In this document: positions 42,176 to 50,763 of the stretch, piece after piece
Layout: every line of letters starts with the position of its first letter
Numbering within the stretch: the stretch's first letter is position 1
NCBI RefSeq assembly: GCF_900141835.1
Contig: NZ_FQZD01000016.1
Span: forward strand, 1 to 64,000
DNA from: Propionispora hippei DSM 15287
Lineage (GTDB): Bacteria > Bacillota > Negativicutes > Propionisporales > Propionisporaceae
Length of the DNA stretch: 64,000 nucleotides
Direction: 5' to 3'
Translations under genes and position numbers: made by a program
The notes under the pieces: generated by a model
What the model was told of the DNA's origin: nothing
Databases searched by the model: none
What the model saw: only the letters and a program-made list of their open reading frames with translations

Positions 42176-42220
42176 GCATGTACATGCTTGCCATAGATGA
42201 TTACAGATGAGGTGTTTTTG

Positions 42221-42748
42221 ATGAATCGAAATGAGGGACTCTTAAAGATGGTGATGTTATCCATGCTGGTGGCCATTGGCGTGGTAATTTCCCCTATCCT
42301 GCGGATTGAAGGGATGTGCCCGATGGCCCATGTGATCAATATCGTATGTTCTGTTTTATTGGGACCCTGGTATTCTTTGCTGTGCGCTACACTGATTGGT
42401 ATCATCCGGATGATGCTGATGGGCATCCCGCCATTGGCGTTGACCGGCGCGGTATTTGGCGCCCTGCTGTCAGGTCTGTTGTACCGGTATTTTAAGGGAC
42501 GGCTGATCTGGGCTGTTATTGGCGAGGTGCTTGGCACAGGCGTAATCGGTGCCCTTGTTTCCTATCCGGTGATGACCTTTCTGTGGGGCAAGGCAGGGCT
42601 GACCTGGACCTTTTATCTGCCGCTCTTTACCGCAGCTACGCTGATCGGCGGCTCGATTGCCTATGTATTTTTGACAGCTTTGAAAAAAACGGGTATGCTG
42701 GCAGTATGTCAGAACCGGTTAGGAGCGGTGGTCTATGACAAAGGCTGA
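42221..42748 (+). CDS. thiW: ThiW, thiazole-specific ECF transporter S component
   Basis: 175-residue membrane protein with about five to six hydrophobic segments. The family features VVISPILRIEGMCPMAHVIN and GPWYSLLCATLIGIIRM are seen near residues 20-65 (cited in part). ThiW is the predicted substrate-binding subunit for hydroxyethylthiazole uptake and would share an energising module encoded elsewhere. ATG 42221 has GAGG 8 bases upstream. Under two tandem riboswitch-like elements; overlaps thiM by 14 bases. Confidence 0.9.
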   Translation: MNRNEGLLKMVMLSMLVAIGVVISPILRIEGMCPMAHVINIVCSVLLGPWYSLLCATLIGIIRMMLMGIPPLALTGAVFGALLSGLLYRYFKGRLIWAVIGEVLGTGVIGALVSYPVMTFLWGKAGLTWTFYLPLFTAATLIGGSIAYVFLTALKKTGMLAVCQNRLGAVVYDKG

Positions 42749-43565
42749 TGTCTCGCTTGCCGGACTGCTGGCTGTCCGGCGGGAGGTGCAGGAACGCAGG
42801 CCGCTCATTCACTGCATTACCAATCCCATCTCGATCAATGACTGCGCCAATGCTGTCCTGGCCGTCGGGGCCAAGCCGATCATGGCGGAGCATCCGGCCG
42901 AAGTGGCCGGCATTACGGCGACGGCAGCTGCCTTGGCGGTCAATTTAGGCAATATAACCGACAGCCGCATGGCGGCTATGCGTGTATCCGGCAAAGTGGC
43001 CGGCGAACGGAAGCTGCCTTCGGTGCTTGATCTGGTCGGCGTGGGCTGCAGCCGCCTGCGTCTTGACTTTGCCAGGGAGTTTATTGCCGAATGCCGCCCT
43101 GACGTGATCAAAGGCAACATGTCGGAAATCAAGACGCTTAGCAAAGGAGAAAGTCATGCCCAGGGAATTGATGCTGGCGAACAGGACAGCCTGGCCGGGG
43201 ATAATATGGCCGATACCTTGCGCTGGCTGCGGGAGCTCTCACTGGCCACTGGCGCAGTTATCACCGTAACCGGCCGGGTGGATGTGATTACCGATGGCCG
43301 GACCGTTTTCCTGCTGGAAAATGGCTGTGACATGCTGGCGAGGATCACGGGAACCGGCTGTATGCTCAATGTGCTGGTGGCCAGCTTTATTTCAACCGGT
43401 CGTATTTTGGCCGGCGCGGTGTTGGCGACGGCGTTTTTAGGCATCTGCGGTGAACTTTCCCTGCCGGTGAAAGGCACCGGCATGTTCCGGGCCAATTTGC
43501 TGGATACTATATACAGTCTGACTGACGAGGAATTTAGCAAAGCCATTAGGTGGACGGTCTGCTAA
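42735..43565 (+). CDS. thiM: Hydroxyethylthiazole kinase
   Basis: 276-residue ribokinase-fold enzyme phosphorylating 4-methyl-5-(2-hydroxyethyl)thiazole in thiamine salvage. Conserved: PLIHCITNPISINDCANAVLA near residue 19 (in part), GAKPIMAEHPAE, LDLVGVGCS near 94, IKGNMSEI near 120 and the catalytic GTGCMLN near 209. Coupled to thiW, so the unit imports and phosphorylates thiazole. Confidence 0.94.
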   Translation: MTKADVSLAGLLAVRREVQERRPLIHCITNPISINDCANAVLAVGAKPIMAEHPAEVAGITATAAALAVNLGNITDSRMAAMRVSGKVAGERKLPSVLDLVGVGCSRLRLDFAREFIAECRPDVIKGNMSEIKTLSKGESHAQGIDAGEQDSLAGDNMADTLRWLRELSLATGAVITVTGRVDVITDGRTVFLLENGCDMLARITGTGCMLNVLVASFISTGRILAGAVLATAFLGICGELSLPVKGTGMFRANLLDTIYSLTDEEFSKAIRWTVC

Positions 43566-43618
43566 CCGGTAGGGATATCGCGCCGTCATCATCATTATTG
43601 TCTAAAGGAGCTTGGGTC

Positions 43619-44017
43619 ATGCGACATGTAACGGCCGCTGTTTTATTAAAGGACGGTAAGTGCCTAATCGCTAAACGGCGAACAGGTGACGCGCTGGAGA
43701 ATCTATGGGAGTTTCCCGGTGGCAAGATTGAAGACGGGGAGACACCGCAGGAATGTCTGCAACGGGAAATCCGGGAGGAGCTTCAAATCGAAGTCACGGT
43801 GGGAGATTTTTTGACCGAAAGCATCTACGACTACGGTCGGGGCGTCATCCGGTTAATGGCCTATATCGTCACCTGGCAAAACGGCAATTTGCGACTGACC
43901 GTTCATGACGGACTTGCCTGGGTTGATAGGAACACAATTACCGGCTATCCATTTGCTCCGGCCGATATTCCGATAGCGGCGAAGGTGAGAGACCTATTGT
44001 CCGCTGGGGAGAGTTGA
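43619..44017 (+). CDS. NUDIX hydrolase (MutT/8-oxo-dGTPase-like)
   Basis: 132 residues. The full Nudix box is present: GGKIEDGET..C..REIREELQI at about 38-60. The short form with LLKDGKCLIAKRRTGD is typical of MutT-type (d)NTP pyrophosphohydrolases. ATG 43619 follows AAAGGAG by 9 bases; an in-frame ATG at 43550, inside thiM, would add 23 unconvincing residues. A thiamine-related Nudix role (as in some thi operons) is possible given its place behind thiM. Confidence 0.87.
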   Translation: MRHVTAAVLLKDGKCLIAKRRTGDALENLWEFPGGKIEDGETPQECLQREIREELQIEVTVGDFLTESIYDYGRGVIRLMAYIVTWQNGNLRLTVHDGLAWVDRNTITGYPFAPADIPIAAKVRDLLSAGES

Positions 44018-44067
44018 CGGATATTGCGCGATTGCATAGTATAGTGGAAAGAAAGGGAGTAGGTGAA

Positions 44068-44499
44068 TTGGATTATTTATGGCTGGTATTCTCCTTGCTA
44101 TCGGCTGTAACGGCGGCGCTGGTGGCTATTTTTGGCAAGATTGGCCTGCAGACGGTGGACGCCAACTCGGCTACAGCCGTCCGGTCGATCGTAATGGCTA
44201 TTTTTTTAATGGGAGTGGTGGTACTGCAGGGTAGTGTTAAGCAAATACCGGTCATTTTAGCCGATAAAAGGACGTTTTTATTTATTGTGCTTAGCGGTAT
44301 AGCCGGGGCCCTGTCCTGGTTGTTTTATTTCCTGGCCCTTAAGTACGGCAAGGTATCACAGGTAGCGCCTATTGACAAGCTGAGTGTTGTGATGGCCACG
44401 ATTCTGGCTGTCGTGCTGCTGGGTGAAAACATCAGCCTGTTAAATGGTATCGGCGTTGCACTTATCGCCGCCGGGGCCATTGTGGTGGCTCTATCCTAG
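44068..44499 (+). CDS. EamA-family (DMT) small transporter
   Basis: 143-residue membrane protein with five hydrophobic segments forming one EamA domain. Seen: LLSAVTAALVAIFGKIGL, SGIAGALSWLFYFLALKYG and the terminal VLLGENISLLNGIGVALIAAG (cited in part). Single-domain members probably dimerise. TTG 44068 is 8 bases after GGGAG. The stop codon overlaps the edge of repeat C2. Substrate unknown. Confidence 0.82.
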   Translation: MDYLWLVFSLLSAVTAALVAIFGKIGLQTVDANSATAVRSIVMAIFLMGVVVLQGSVKQIPVILADKRTFLFIVLSGIAGALSWLFYFLALKYGKVSQVAPIDKLSVVMATILAVVLLGENISLLNGIGVALIAAGAIVVALS

Positions 44500-44576
44500 G
44501 GAGCCGCTGATTTAATGAGCCTGCCAGCCTGGCGAAAGTATAGTCTGCAGCTTGTCAGGCAAAAATCAGCAACCTG
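44498..44576. repeat. Repeat C2: shortened copy related to C1
   Basis: AGGGAGCCGCTGATTTAATG and the following GAGCCTGCCAGCCTGGCGA match the right end of C1 (21311-21349) in inverted orientation with few mismatches. The other end (about GTCAGGCAAAAATCAGC) is degenerate. It begins inside the stop codon of the EamA gene. Confidence 0.5.
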
Positions 44577-44650
44577 TCATACTCCTGACATGGTTCCTTG
44601 TTAAGTAAGCTATTATAATGGACGTATAGAAGAAAAACAGGGGTGAAGTT

Positions 44651-45484
44651 ATGAAAAAGAGTACAATCATGACAGGGCTGATTCTTTTGTTAAGTATGCT
44701 TGTGGGGATTGTGGCAGTGGTATCTGTATCGGCACGGCAGCAGGAGCCTAAGGTGATTCCTTTGGATGTAACTGCCGTCAAGGTGGACGAATTTTTCCCC
44801 CGCCAGGAAGGAACATTCATTTTAAAAGATATGCAAACCGGCAAAATGTTTGTCTACAATCCGGCCAGAGCGAATGTCCGGCAGTCGCCTTGCTCTACCT
44901 TTAAGATCATGAACTCGCTGATTGGGTTGCAGACCAAAGCAGTGCAGGACGAGTACGATGTGAAGCGCTGGGATGGCACCGACCGTGGGTTGGCGGTGTG
45001 GAACCGGGATCATACGCTGGGGTCGGCCATGCGCTATTCCGTAGTCTGGTATTATCAGGCTATGGCCCGTGATATTGGCGCCGAGCGGATGCAATACTGG
45101 CTGGACCAATGCTCTTACGGCAACCGGGACATCAGCGGCGGCATTGACCAGTTCTGGCTAAACAGCTCGCTGACCATTTCACCGTTGGAACAGGTTGAGT
45201 TTCTGGAGAAATTGTATGCCGGAACCCTGCCTTTCGATAAAGACGTGATGAAAACGGTTAAACGGATGATGCTTTTGGAAGAGGGGGATACATATGCGCT
45301 GTACGGAAAAACCGGAAGCTCCAAAGACAATCTGGGCTGGTTTGTTGGGTTCGTCAATGTAAAGGGAAGGACCTATCTCTATGCTACGCAGCTTGACAGT
45401 CCGCAAGGAAATAAAACCGGCGGCGCTTTTGCCAAGAAGGTAACCCTGAATATTTTAAAAAAGTACAGCTTGATTGATAAATGA
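44651..45484 (+). CDS. Class D (OXA-type) beta-lactamase
   Basis: 277 residues with an N-terminal hydrophobic anchor or signal (about 7-30). All class D motifs are present: Ser82 in STFK (PCSTFKIMN), Ser130 in SVV (YSVVWYY), YGN at 156, KTG at 220 and WxxG at 230 (GWFVGF). This favours a working serine beta-lactamase rather than the sensor domain of BlaR1, which would be fused to a large membrane protease. Preceded by a -10 box TATAAT at 44614. Next to it, 87 bases on, is an FHA/winged-helix protein; a regulatory link is possible but unproven. Confidence 0.92.
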   Translation: MKKSTIMTGLILLLSMLVGIVAVVSVSARQQEPKVIPLDVTAVKVDEFFPRQEGTFILKDMQTGKMFVYNPARANVRQSPCSTFKIMNSLIGLQTKAVQDEYDVKRWDGTDRGLAVWNRDHTLGSAMRYSVVWYYQAMARDIGAERMQYWLDQCSYGNRDISGGIDQFWLNSSLTISPLEQVEFLEKLYAGTLPFDKDVMKTVKRMMLLEEGDTYALYGKTGSSKDNLGWFVGFVNVKGRTYLYATQLDSPQGNKTGGAFAKKVTLNILKKYSLIDK

Positions 45485-45571
45485 ATCGGAACTTATAATA
45501 AATAGAGGAGCCGGGCCGCTGTGTGAGAATGGCGGGAAGGCCCCTCTAAAATACTCTGTAGGAGATTTCCG

Positions 45572-46258
45572 ATGCAAAAACAGGTGTGGCTTGTTATCGA
45601 AAGGGGAGAACCGTTTGAAATAGGAACCCGCTTAAAACTGGAACCAGGCGAACTTTGTCTGGGCCGTTCCAGCGAGAAGCAGCAGGTCGATATCAGTTTT
45701 TCCAATTTCCTTATATCCCGCTGTCATTGTTGCATTTACCATCATAAGGATGGTCTGGAAGTTTGTGATACCGGCAGCAAGCACGGGACTTTTCTTAATG
45801 AGAAGCGCTTGCTCAGTCATAAGAAATATCCCATTCTTAGCGGTGATCGAATTTCTTTGTCGATGGGAGTGGCCGTGTTTCGGATTGTTCAGTCGGCGTT
45901 GGATGAAGTAACCATCGACTTGACACAGCCGGTGACAGTAAGTTCTGATGGAGCCGGTGTTATATTGGATGACAGGAAACGGGAATGCCGGATTGAAGGA
46001 CAGCCCATGCCGCTGACTGAAAAAGAGTGGCTCTTTCTAAAACTGCTCCACGACCATGCTAATACGGCAGTAGCTTACGAACGGATTAAGCAGGCCGTAT
46101 GGGGGGAACGGTTTAATCCGGAGCAGGAGATCGTCGATGTCGGAGCCGATGAAATGAATAGCCTGGTATACCGACTGCGCCGGAAGCTGGGAGCGAGGGC
46201 CGGGCTGTTAAAGTCGGTCCGGGCTTATGGTTATATGCTGGAAATAGCCGTCAAGTAA
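45572..46258 (+). CDS. FHA domain fused to an OmpR-type winged-helix domain
   Basis: 228 residues. The N-terminal FHA domain (about 10-105) shows the phosphothreonine-binding pattern LGRSS, ISRCHC, and DTGSKHGTFLNEKRL. The C-terminal domain (about 130-226) is a Trans_reg_C winged helix: MPLTEKEWLFLKLL, then VYRLRRKLG and SVRAYGYML. A Ser/Thr-phosphorylated partner may therefore direct DNA binding. This is an uncommon fusion; no kinase gene lies beside it. The nearest plausible target is the beta-lactamase gene upstream (inference). Confidence 0.85.
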   Translation: MQKQVWLVIERGEPFEIGTRLKLEPGELCLGRSSEKQQVDISFSNFLISRCHCCIYHHKDGLEVCDTGSKHGTFLNEKRLLSHKKYPILSGDRISLSMGVAVFRIVQSALDEVTIDLTQPVTVSSDGAGVILDDRKRECRIEGQPMPLTEKEWLFLKLLHDHANTAVAYERIKQAVWGERFNPEQEIVDVGADEMNSLVYRLRRKLGARAGLLKSVRAYGYMLEIAVK

Positions 46259-46324
46259 ACTATTTGACAATTCACCGGTGAAGACGTATAATAGCGATGA
46301 ATATTTGAATCTGGTTTTACCAAA

Positions 46325-46581
46325 GGCTGTGAACAGGAAGAGTATTCCGGTTGGGAACCGCACAGAGAGCAGGAGTAGCTGAGAACCTGCGGGGGATTGC
46401 CGGCAGAAAATCACCTGAGAGCCGATGGCTGAACTAGTGTAGTGACTCACTGCTACACTTACAGTAGGTCCATTCGTATTCCTGCGTTAAAGGATAAGGT
46501 ATGCAGTACCTGAATGTGAAGGTGGTATAGCGAAGTTGAACACTTCGTCCTGACAGGGGGCGAAGTGTTTTTTATTTTTAA
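46325..46581 (+). ncRNA. T-box leader of ileS
   Basis: Stem I landmarks AAGAGTA and CAGAGAGC are followed by a candidate Ile specifier ATC at 46410-46412. The T-box core AAGGTGGTATAGCG is at 46519-46532 and the terminator AACACTTCG / CGAAGTGTT plus T-run at 46539-46581. Uncharged tRNA-Ile would stabilise the antiterminator and allow ileS transcription. The specifier assignment is from position and the downstream gene, not from a folded model. Confidence 0.88.
46539..46581 (+). terminator. T-box terminator
   Basis: AACACTTCGTCC / GGGGGCGAAGTGTT hairpin followed by TTTTATTTTT, 40 bases before the ileS ribosome site. Confidence 0.85.
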
Positions 46582-46629
46582 CAACGATCCGCCGGGTGGC
46601 AGCATTGTCTTAAGAGAAAGGGGCAGAAT

Positions 46630-49600
46630 ATGTACAAGAAAGTAAGTCCGAAGAATGATTTTGTGGAAATGGAAAAATCCATCCTGAATTTATGGGAAGA
46701 AAAAAAGGTCATTGCCAAGAACTTTGACATGAATGAAGGTAAGGAGTATTTTACCTTTTACGACGGTCCGCCGACAGCTAACGGCACACCGCACATCGGT
46801 CATGTGGTAACCCGGGTTATCAAGGACCTGATTCCCCGCTATAAGGTTATGAAAGGCTATAAGGTGCTCCGCAAGGCCGGCTGGGATACCCACGGTTTGC
46901 CGGTGGAGCTGGAAGTGGAAAAGAAACTGGGCATTTCCGGCAAGCCGGAAATTGAAAAATATGGTGTGGAAGCTTTCATTAAGCAGTGTAAGGAAAGCGT
47001 GTTTACCTATGCCACGCAGTGGAAGGAAATGTCCGAACGGGTAGCTTACTGGATTGACATGGAGAATCCTTATGTAACCTATCATAACGACTATATCGAA
47101 TCGGTCTGGTGGTCGTTAAAGCAGCTTTGGGATAAAGACCTGCTCTATAAAGGGCATAAAATTGTTCCCTACTGCCCGCGTTGCGGTACCGCCCTGTCCT
47201 CTCACGAAGTGGCCCAGGGTTACAAGGATGTAAAGGATAGCTCGGCCTATGTTAAATTCCGGCTGAAAGGTGAAAATGCCGCCATTCTCGTCTGGACGAC
47301 GACGCCGTGGACGCTGCCCAGCAACGTGGCCCTGGCGGTCAATCAAAAATACGATTATGTGGAAGTCATCAACCAGGAGGAACACCTCATTCTGGCCAAG
47401 GAACTGCTGAACTGCCTGGAAGGCGAATATGAAGTGGTGCGGGAGTTCAAAGGCGAAGAACTGCTGGGCAAGGAATACGAGCCCATGTTCAGTTTTGCCA
47501 AGCCGGAGAAGAAAGCCTACTATGTGGTGCACGGCGATTTTGTCACCCTCGGCGACGGCACCGGTATCGTGCATATTGCGCCGGCCTACGGGGAAGACGA
47601 TAACAAGATCGGTCAGAAATATGACCTGCCTCTGGTGAATCTGGTGGACGCCCAGGGTAACTTTACCGAGGAAGTGACGCCTTGGCAGGGCCTGTTCGTC
47701 AAAAAGGCCGACGAGAAGATTCAGGCGTTCCTTAAAGAAACCAACACGCTGTATAAAGCGGAAAAATATCTTCACTCCTATCCGTTCTGCTGGCGCTGCG
47801 ATACGCCCCTGCTCTACTATCCGCGGGTATCCTGGTTTGTCAGAATGTCGTCGCTGCGGGATAATCTGCTGGCCAACAACGATACCATCAATTGGTATCC
47901 GGACAATGTAAAAAAAGGCCGGTTCGGGAACTTCCTGGAAAACGTCATCGACTGGGGTCTCAGCCGCGAACGCTACTGGGGCACTCCGCTGCCTATCTGG
48001 GAGTGCGACTGCGGCCACCGGGAATGCATCGGCAGTGTGGCCGAACTGAAAGAAAAGGGCCAGACGGTAGCGGACGATATTGATCTGCATAAGCCGTACA
48101 TTGATCAGGTACACCTTGACTGCCCGCAGTGCGGCAAAGCTATGCAGCGCGTCAGCGAGGTCATCGACTGCTGGTATGATTCCGGTTCGATGCCGTTTGC
48201 CCAGTATCACTATCCGTTTGAAAATAAAGAGCTGTTTGAACAGAACTTCCCGGCTCAGTTCATCTCTGAGGCGGTGGATCAGACCCGCGGCTGGTTCTAT
48301 ACGCTGCTGGCCATTTCGACTGCCGTATTTGACAAAAGCTCTTTTGAAAATTGCGTCGTTTTAGGCCACGTGCTGGATAAGCATGGTCTTAAGATGTCGA
48401 AGCATAAAGGCAATGTGTTGAGTCCGTTCACTGTGCTGGACCATCAGGGGGCTGATGCCTTGCGCTGGTACTTCTACACGGCCAGCGCTCCCTGGCTGCC
48501 CTCCCGTTTCTACGAGGACGCCGTCATCGAAGCGCAGCGCAAGTTCCTGAATACCCTGTGGAACGTCTACTCCTTCTATGTGCTGTATGCTGAGATCGAC
48601 CAATTCGATCCGGCTAAGTACCAGGGACGGCAAAGCAGCCATGTCATGGACCGCTGGATTATTTCCAAACTCAATACCCTGATCCAACGGGTGGATGAGT
48701 ATCTGGATACTTATAAAATCACTGGCGCTGCCGAACTGATCGAGGAGTTTACCGATGAGCTTTCCAATTGGTATGTCCGCCGCAACCGGACCCGTTACTG
48801 GTCAATGGATATGACGGAGGACAAGATTGACGCCTACCTCACCTTGCATACCGTGCTGAAAGATTTGGTGGTCGTTGCGGCTCCGTTCGTGCCGTTTATT
48901 ACCGAGGAAATCTATCAGAATCTGGTGGCACCTGTTCTGCCCGGAGCACCGGAGAGTGTGCACCTCTGCCTGTGGCCCGCATACCGGGAGGAACTGGTGG
49001 ACGTCAAACTGGAAAAGGAAATGGAACTGGCCTACAAGATTTGCGGCCTTGGTCGCAGCGCCAGAAATCTGGCCAACATTAAAAATCGCCAGCCGCTGCC
49101 CAAGATGCTGGTCAGCACCGGCGAGCTTCCTGAATACTATGTGGATATCATCAAGGATGAGCTGAATATTAAGGAAGTTATGGTCAATGCTAATATGTCT
49201 GATTATGTAAGCTATACCATTAAGCCCAATTCACCCGTGCTGGGCAAGCTGTACGGCAAACTGCTGCCGGGAATCCGAAAGGCGATTACTGATGCGAATC
49301 AGATGGAACTGGCGCTTAAAGTGTCAGCCGGACAAAGCATTAACATTGAGGTGGAGGGAACCTCCATTGAGCTGAACAGTGAAAACCTGCTGGTTACCAT
49401 GAACGGTTTGGAAGGCTTCGCTTTCGCCGGCGAGGGCGAGCTGGGCGTCGTGCTGGATACCCATATCAGTGAAGAACTGAAGACTGAAGGCTATGCCCGG
49501 GAGATAATCAGCAAGCTGCAAAACATGCGGAAAGACAGCCTGTTTGAAGTGGTGGATAAGATAAACATTTATATGACCGGCAATGAGCTGTTGAAAGCCG

Positions 49601-49731
49601 TGGTCGAACAATATAAAGACTATATTATGAGCGAAACGCTGGCGGAAGACATCATTTTTGATGCCGACCGGGAGTACACGGAAGTGAATATTAACGGCGA
49701 AAAATTAAAGCTGGCTGTGGAGCGGCAATAG
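46630..49731 (+). CDS. ileS: Isoleucyl-tRNA synthetase (IleS2-like)
   Basis: 1033-residue class I synthetase charging tRNA-Ile. The HIGH motif is at residues 55-58 (GTPHIGHV). The KMSKS loop is KMSKH at about 588-592. Between them lies the CP1 editing domain with [12 protein letters not shown]. Zinc-binding Cys pairs are visible (CPRC, CPQC). The signature GPPTANG-PHIGHV and the length fit the IleS2 (eukaryote-like) type, whose members tolerate mupirocin, rather than IleS1 (GPPYANG). Under T-box control; followed by a strong terminator. Confidence 0.96.
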   Translation: MYKKVSPKNDFVEMEKSILNLWEEKKVIAKNFDMNEGKEYFTFYDGPPTANGTPHIGHVVTRVIKDLIPRYKVMKGYKVLRKAGWDTHGLPVELEVEKKLGISGKPEIEKYGVEAFIKQCKESVFTYATQWKEMSERVAYWIDMENPYVTYHNDYIESVWWSLKQLWDKDLLYKGHKIVPYCPRCGTALSSHEVAQGYKDVKDSSAYVKFRLKGENAAILVWTTTPWTLPSNVALAVNQKYDYVEVINQEEHLILAKELLNCLEGEYEVVREFKGEELLGKEYEPMFSFAKPEKKAYYVVHGDFVTLGDGTGIVHIAPAYGEDDNKIGQKYDLPLVNLVDAQGNFTEEVTPWQGLFVKKADEKIQAFLKETNTLYKAEKYLHSYPFCWRCDTPLLYYPRVSWFVRMSSLRDNLLANNDTINWYPDNVKKGRFGNFLENVIDWGLSRERYWGTPLPIWECDCGHRECIGSVAELKEKGQTVADDIDLHKPYIDQVHLDCPQCGKAMQRVSEVIDCWYDSGSMPFAQYHYPFENKELFEQNFPAQFISEAVDQTRGWFYTLLAISTAVFDKSSFENCVVLGHVLDKHGLKMSKHKGNVLSPFTVLDHQGADALRWYFYTASAPWLPSRFYEDAVIEAQRKFLNTLWNVYSFYVLYAEIDQFDPAKYQGRQSSHVMDRWIISKLNTLIQRVDEYLDTYKITGAAELIEEFTDELSNWYVRRNRTRYWSMDMTEDKIDAYLTLHTVLKDLVVVAAPFVPFITEEIYQNLVAPVLPGAPESVHLCLWPAYREELVDVKLEKEMELAYKICGLGRSARNLANIKNRQPLPKMLVSTGELPEYYVDIIKDELNIKEVMVNANMSDYVSYTIKPNSPVLGKLYGKLLPGIRKAITDANQMELALKVSAGQSINIEVEGTSIELNSENLLVTMNGLEGFAFAGEGELGVVLDTHISEELKTEGYAREIISKLQNMRKDSLFEVVDKINIYMTGNELLKAVVEQYKDYIMSETLAEDIIFDADREYTEVNINGEKLKLAVERQ

Positions 49732-49748
49732 TACGCTGCTGACCTGTA

Positions 49749-49785
49749 CAGGGCCGGGGATATATCCCCGGCCCTGTTTCTTTTT
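49749..49785 (+). terminator. Intrinsic terminator of ileS
   Basis: Perfect 12-base stem CAGGGCCGGGGA / TCCCCGGCCCTG, then TTTCTTTTT. Confidence 0.9.
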
Positions 49786-49953
49786 ACTGGTTAGAAGCTG
49801 ATATTGGTTCATGCACCAATGTCTATTGACAAAAAGCTGAAAAAAATGTTAACTGGAAGTAATTAGTCTATATTGCGGCCCCTGTCAAGCTTAAAACGGA
49901 AGAATTATTTCCAAAATATTGATTGACGCAGGCCCGGTTAGGAGGAATCCATT

Positions 49954-50658
49954 TTGAATTTTATTGTGGCTCCAGAGGTTTTTGCATTATTGCCGGAGGC
50001 TTGTTTTGGCGTGGTGGTGGTCAAAGGGGTGGACAATACCAGAGCCAGACAGGAAATAGAGGATTTGCTGACGGCAAGTGTTCGACTGGTTAGTGAAAAG
50101 TTTCAGACGACCAAGGTGAAAGAAGCGCCGGAAATTCTGCCTTACCGGGAGGCCTTTCAGACCTTGGGCATAAATCCCAATAAATATATGAGTTCTATTG
50201 AAGCCATGAGCTCGCGGATTGCCAAGCAGAAGGATTTTCCGCGCATCAGTCCTCTGGTCGATTTGGTTAATGCCATATCTTTAAAGCATCTGGTACCGAT
50301 GGGGGCCCACGATCTGGCCGCGGCGGACGGTGATATTCAGGTCCGGCTGTCCCGGCAGGGCGACAGCTTTATTCCTTTTGGCTCGGATACGGCGGAAGGC
50401 CTGGCAGATGGCGAGCTGATTTACTCAGCCGGCAGCATGGTAAAAACCAGACGCTGGATTTGGCGGCAAAGCGAGCAGGGCTGTGTGACTGCTGGGTCCA
50501 GGGATATTTTTTTCCCGATCGACGGATTTTACGGACAGAACGAACAACGGGTGACGGCGGCCAGGGATGAGCTGGCTGTATGCCTGGAACGGTTATTTGC
50601 CGTACCGGTGACGGTCGGCATGGTTGACAGAACCAATTCATCGTTGGTTATATCATAG
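49954..50658 (+). CDS. B3/B4 tRNA-binding domain protein
   Basis: 234 residues matching the stand-alone B3/B4 domain also found in phenylalanyl-tRNA synthetase beta chains. Seen: FGVVVVKGVDN, FQTLGINPNKYMSSIEAM near residue 70 and NAISLKHLVPMGAHDL near 108. Such free-standing proteins may edit or bind misacylated tRNA, which would suit its place behind ileS, but this is not shown. TTG 49954 is the start, with AGGAGG upstream. Confidence 0.85.
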   Translation: MNFIVAPEVFALLPEACFGVVVVKGVDNTRARQEIEDLLTASVRLVSEKFQTTKVKEAPEILPYREAFQTLGINPNKYMSSIEAMSSRIAKQKDFPRISPLVDLVNAISLKHLVPMGAHDLAAADGDIQVRLSRQGDSFIPFGSDTAEGLADGELIYSAGSMVKTRRWIWRQSEQGCVTAGSRDIFFPIDGFYGQNEQRVTAARDELAVCLERLFAVPVTVGMVDRTNSSLVIS

Positions 50659-50763
50659 CCGGGCAGCAAATTCAAAGAAACCGGTGTTTTTGAAGTGGCA
50701 GGAAATTTCCCGGAATAAGATGGGGAAAGCTAAATTTCAGATAAAGAGATAAGGAGCGATGGT

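Noticed and set aside
44651-45484. BlaR1-type sensor instead of a beta-lactamase
   Set aside because: No membrane protease domain is fused and there is no BlaI gene; the length and single N-terminal hydrophobic segment fit a free class D enzyme.
47116-48210. 364-codon minus-strand frame inside ileS
   Set aside because: Antisense shadow of the ileS editing-domain region; no domain or ribosome site.
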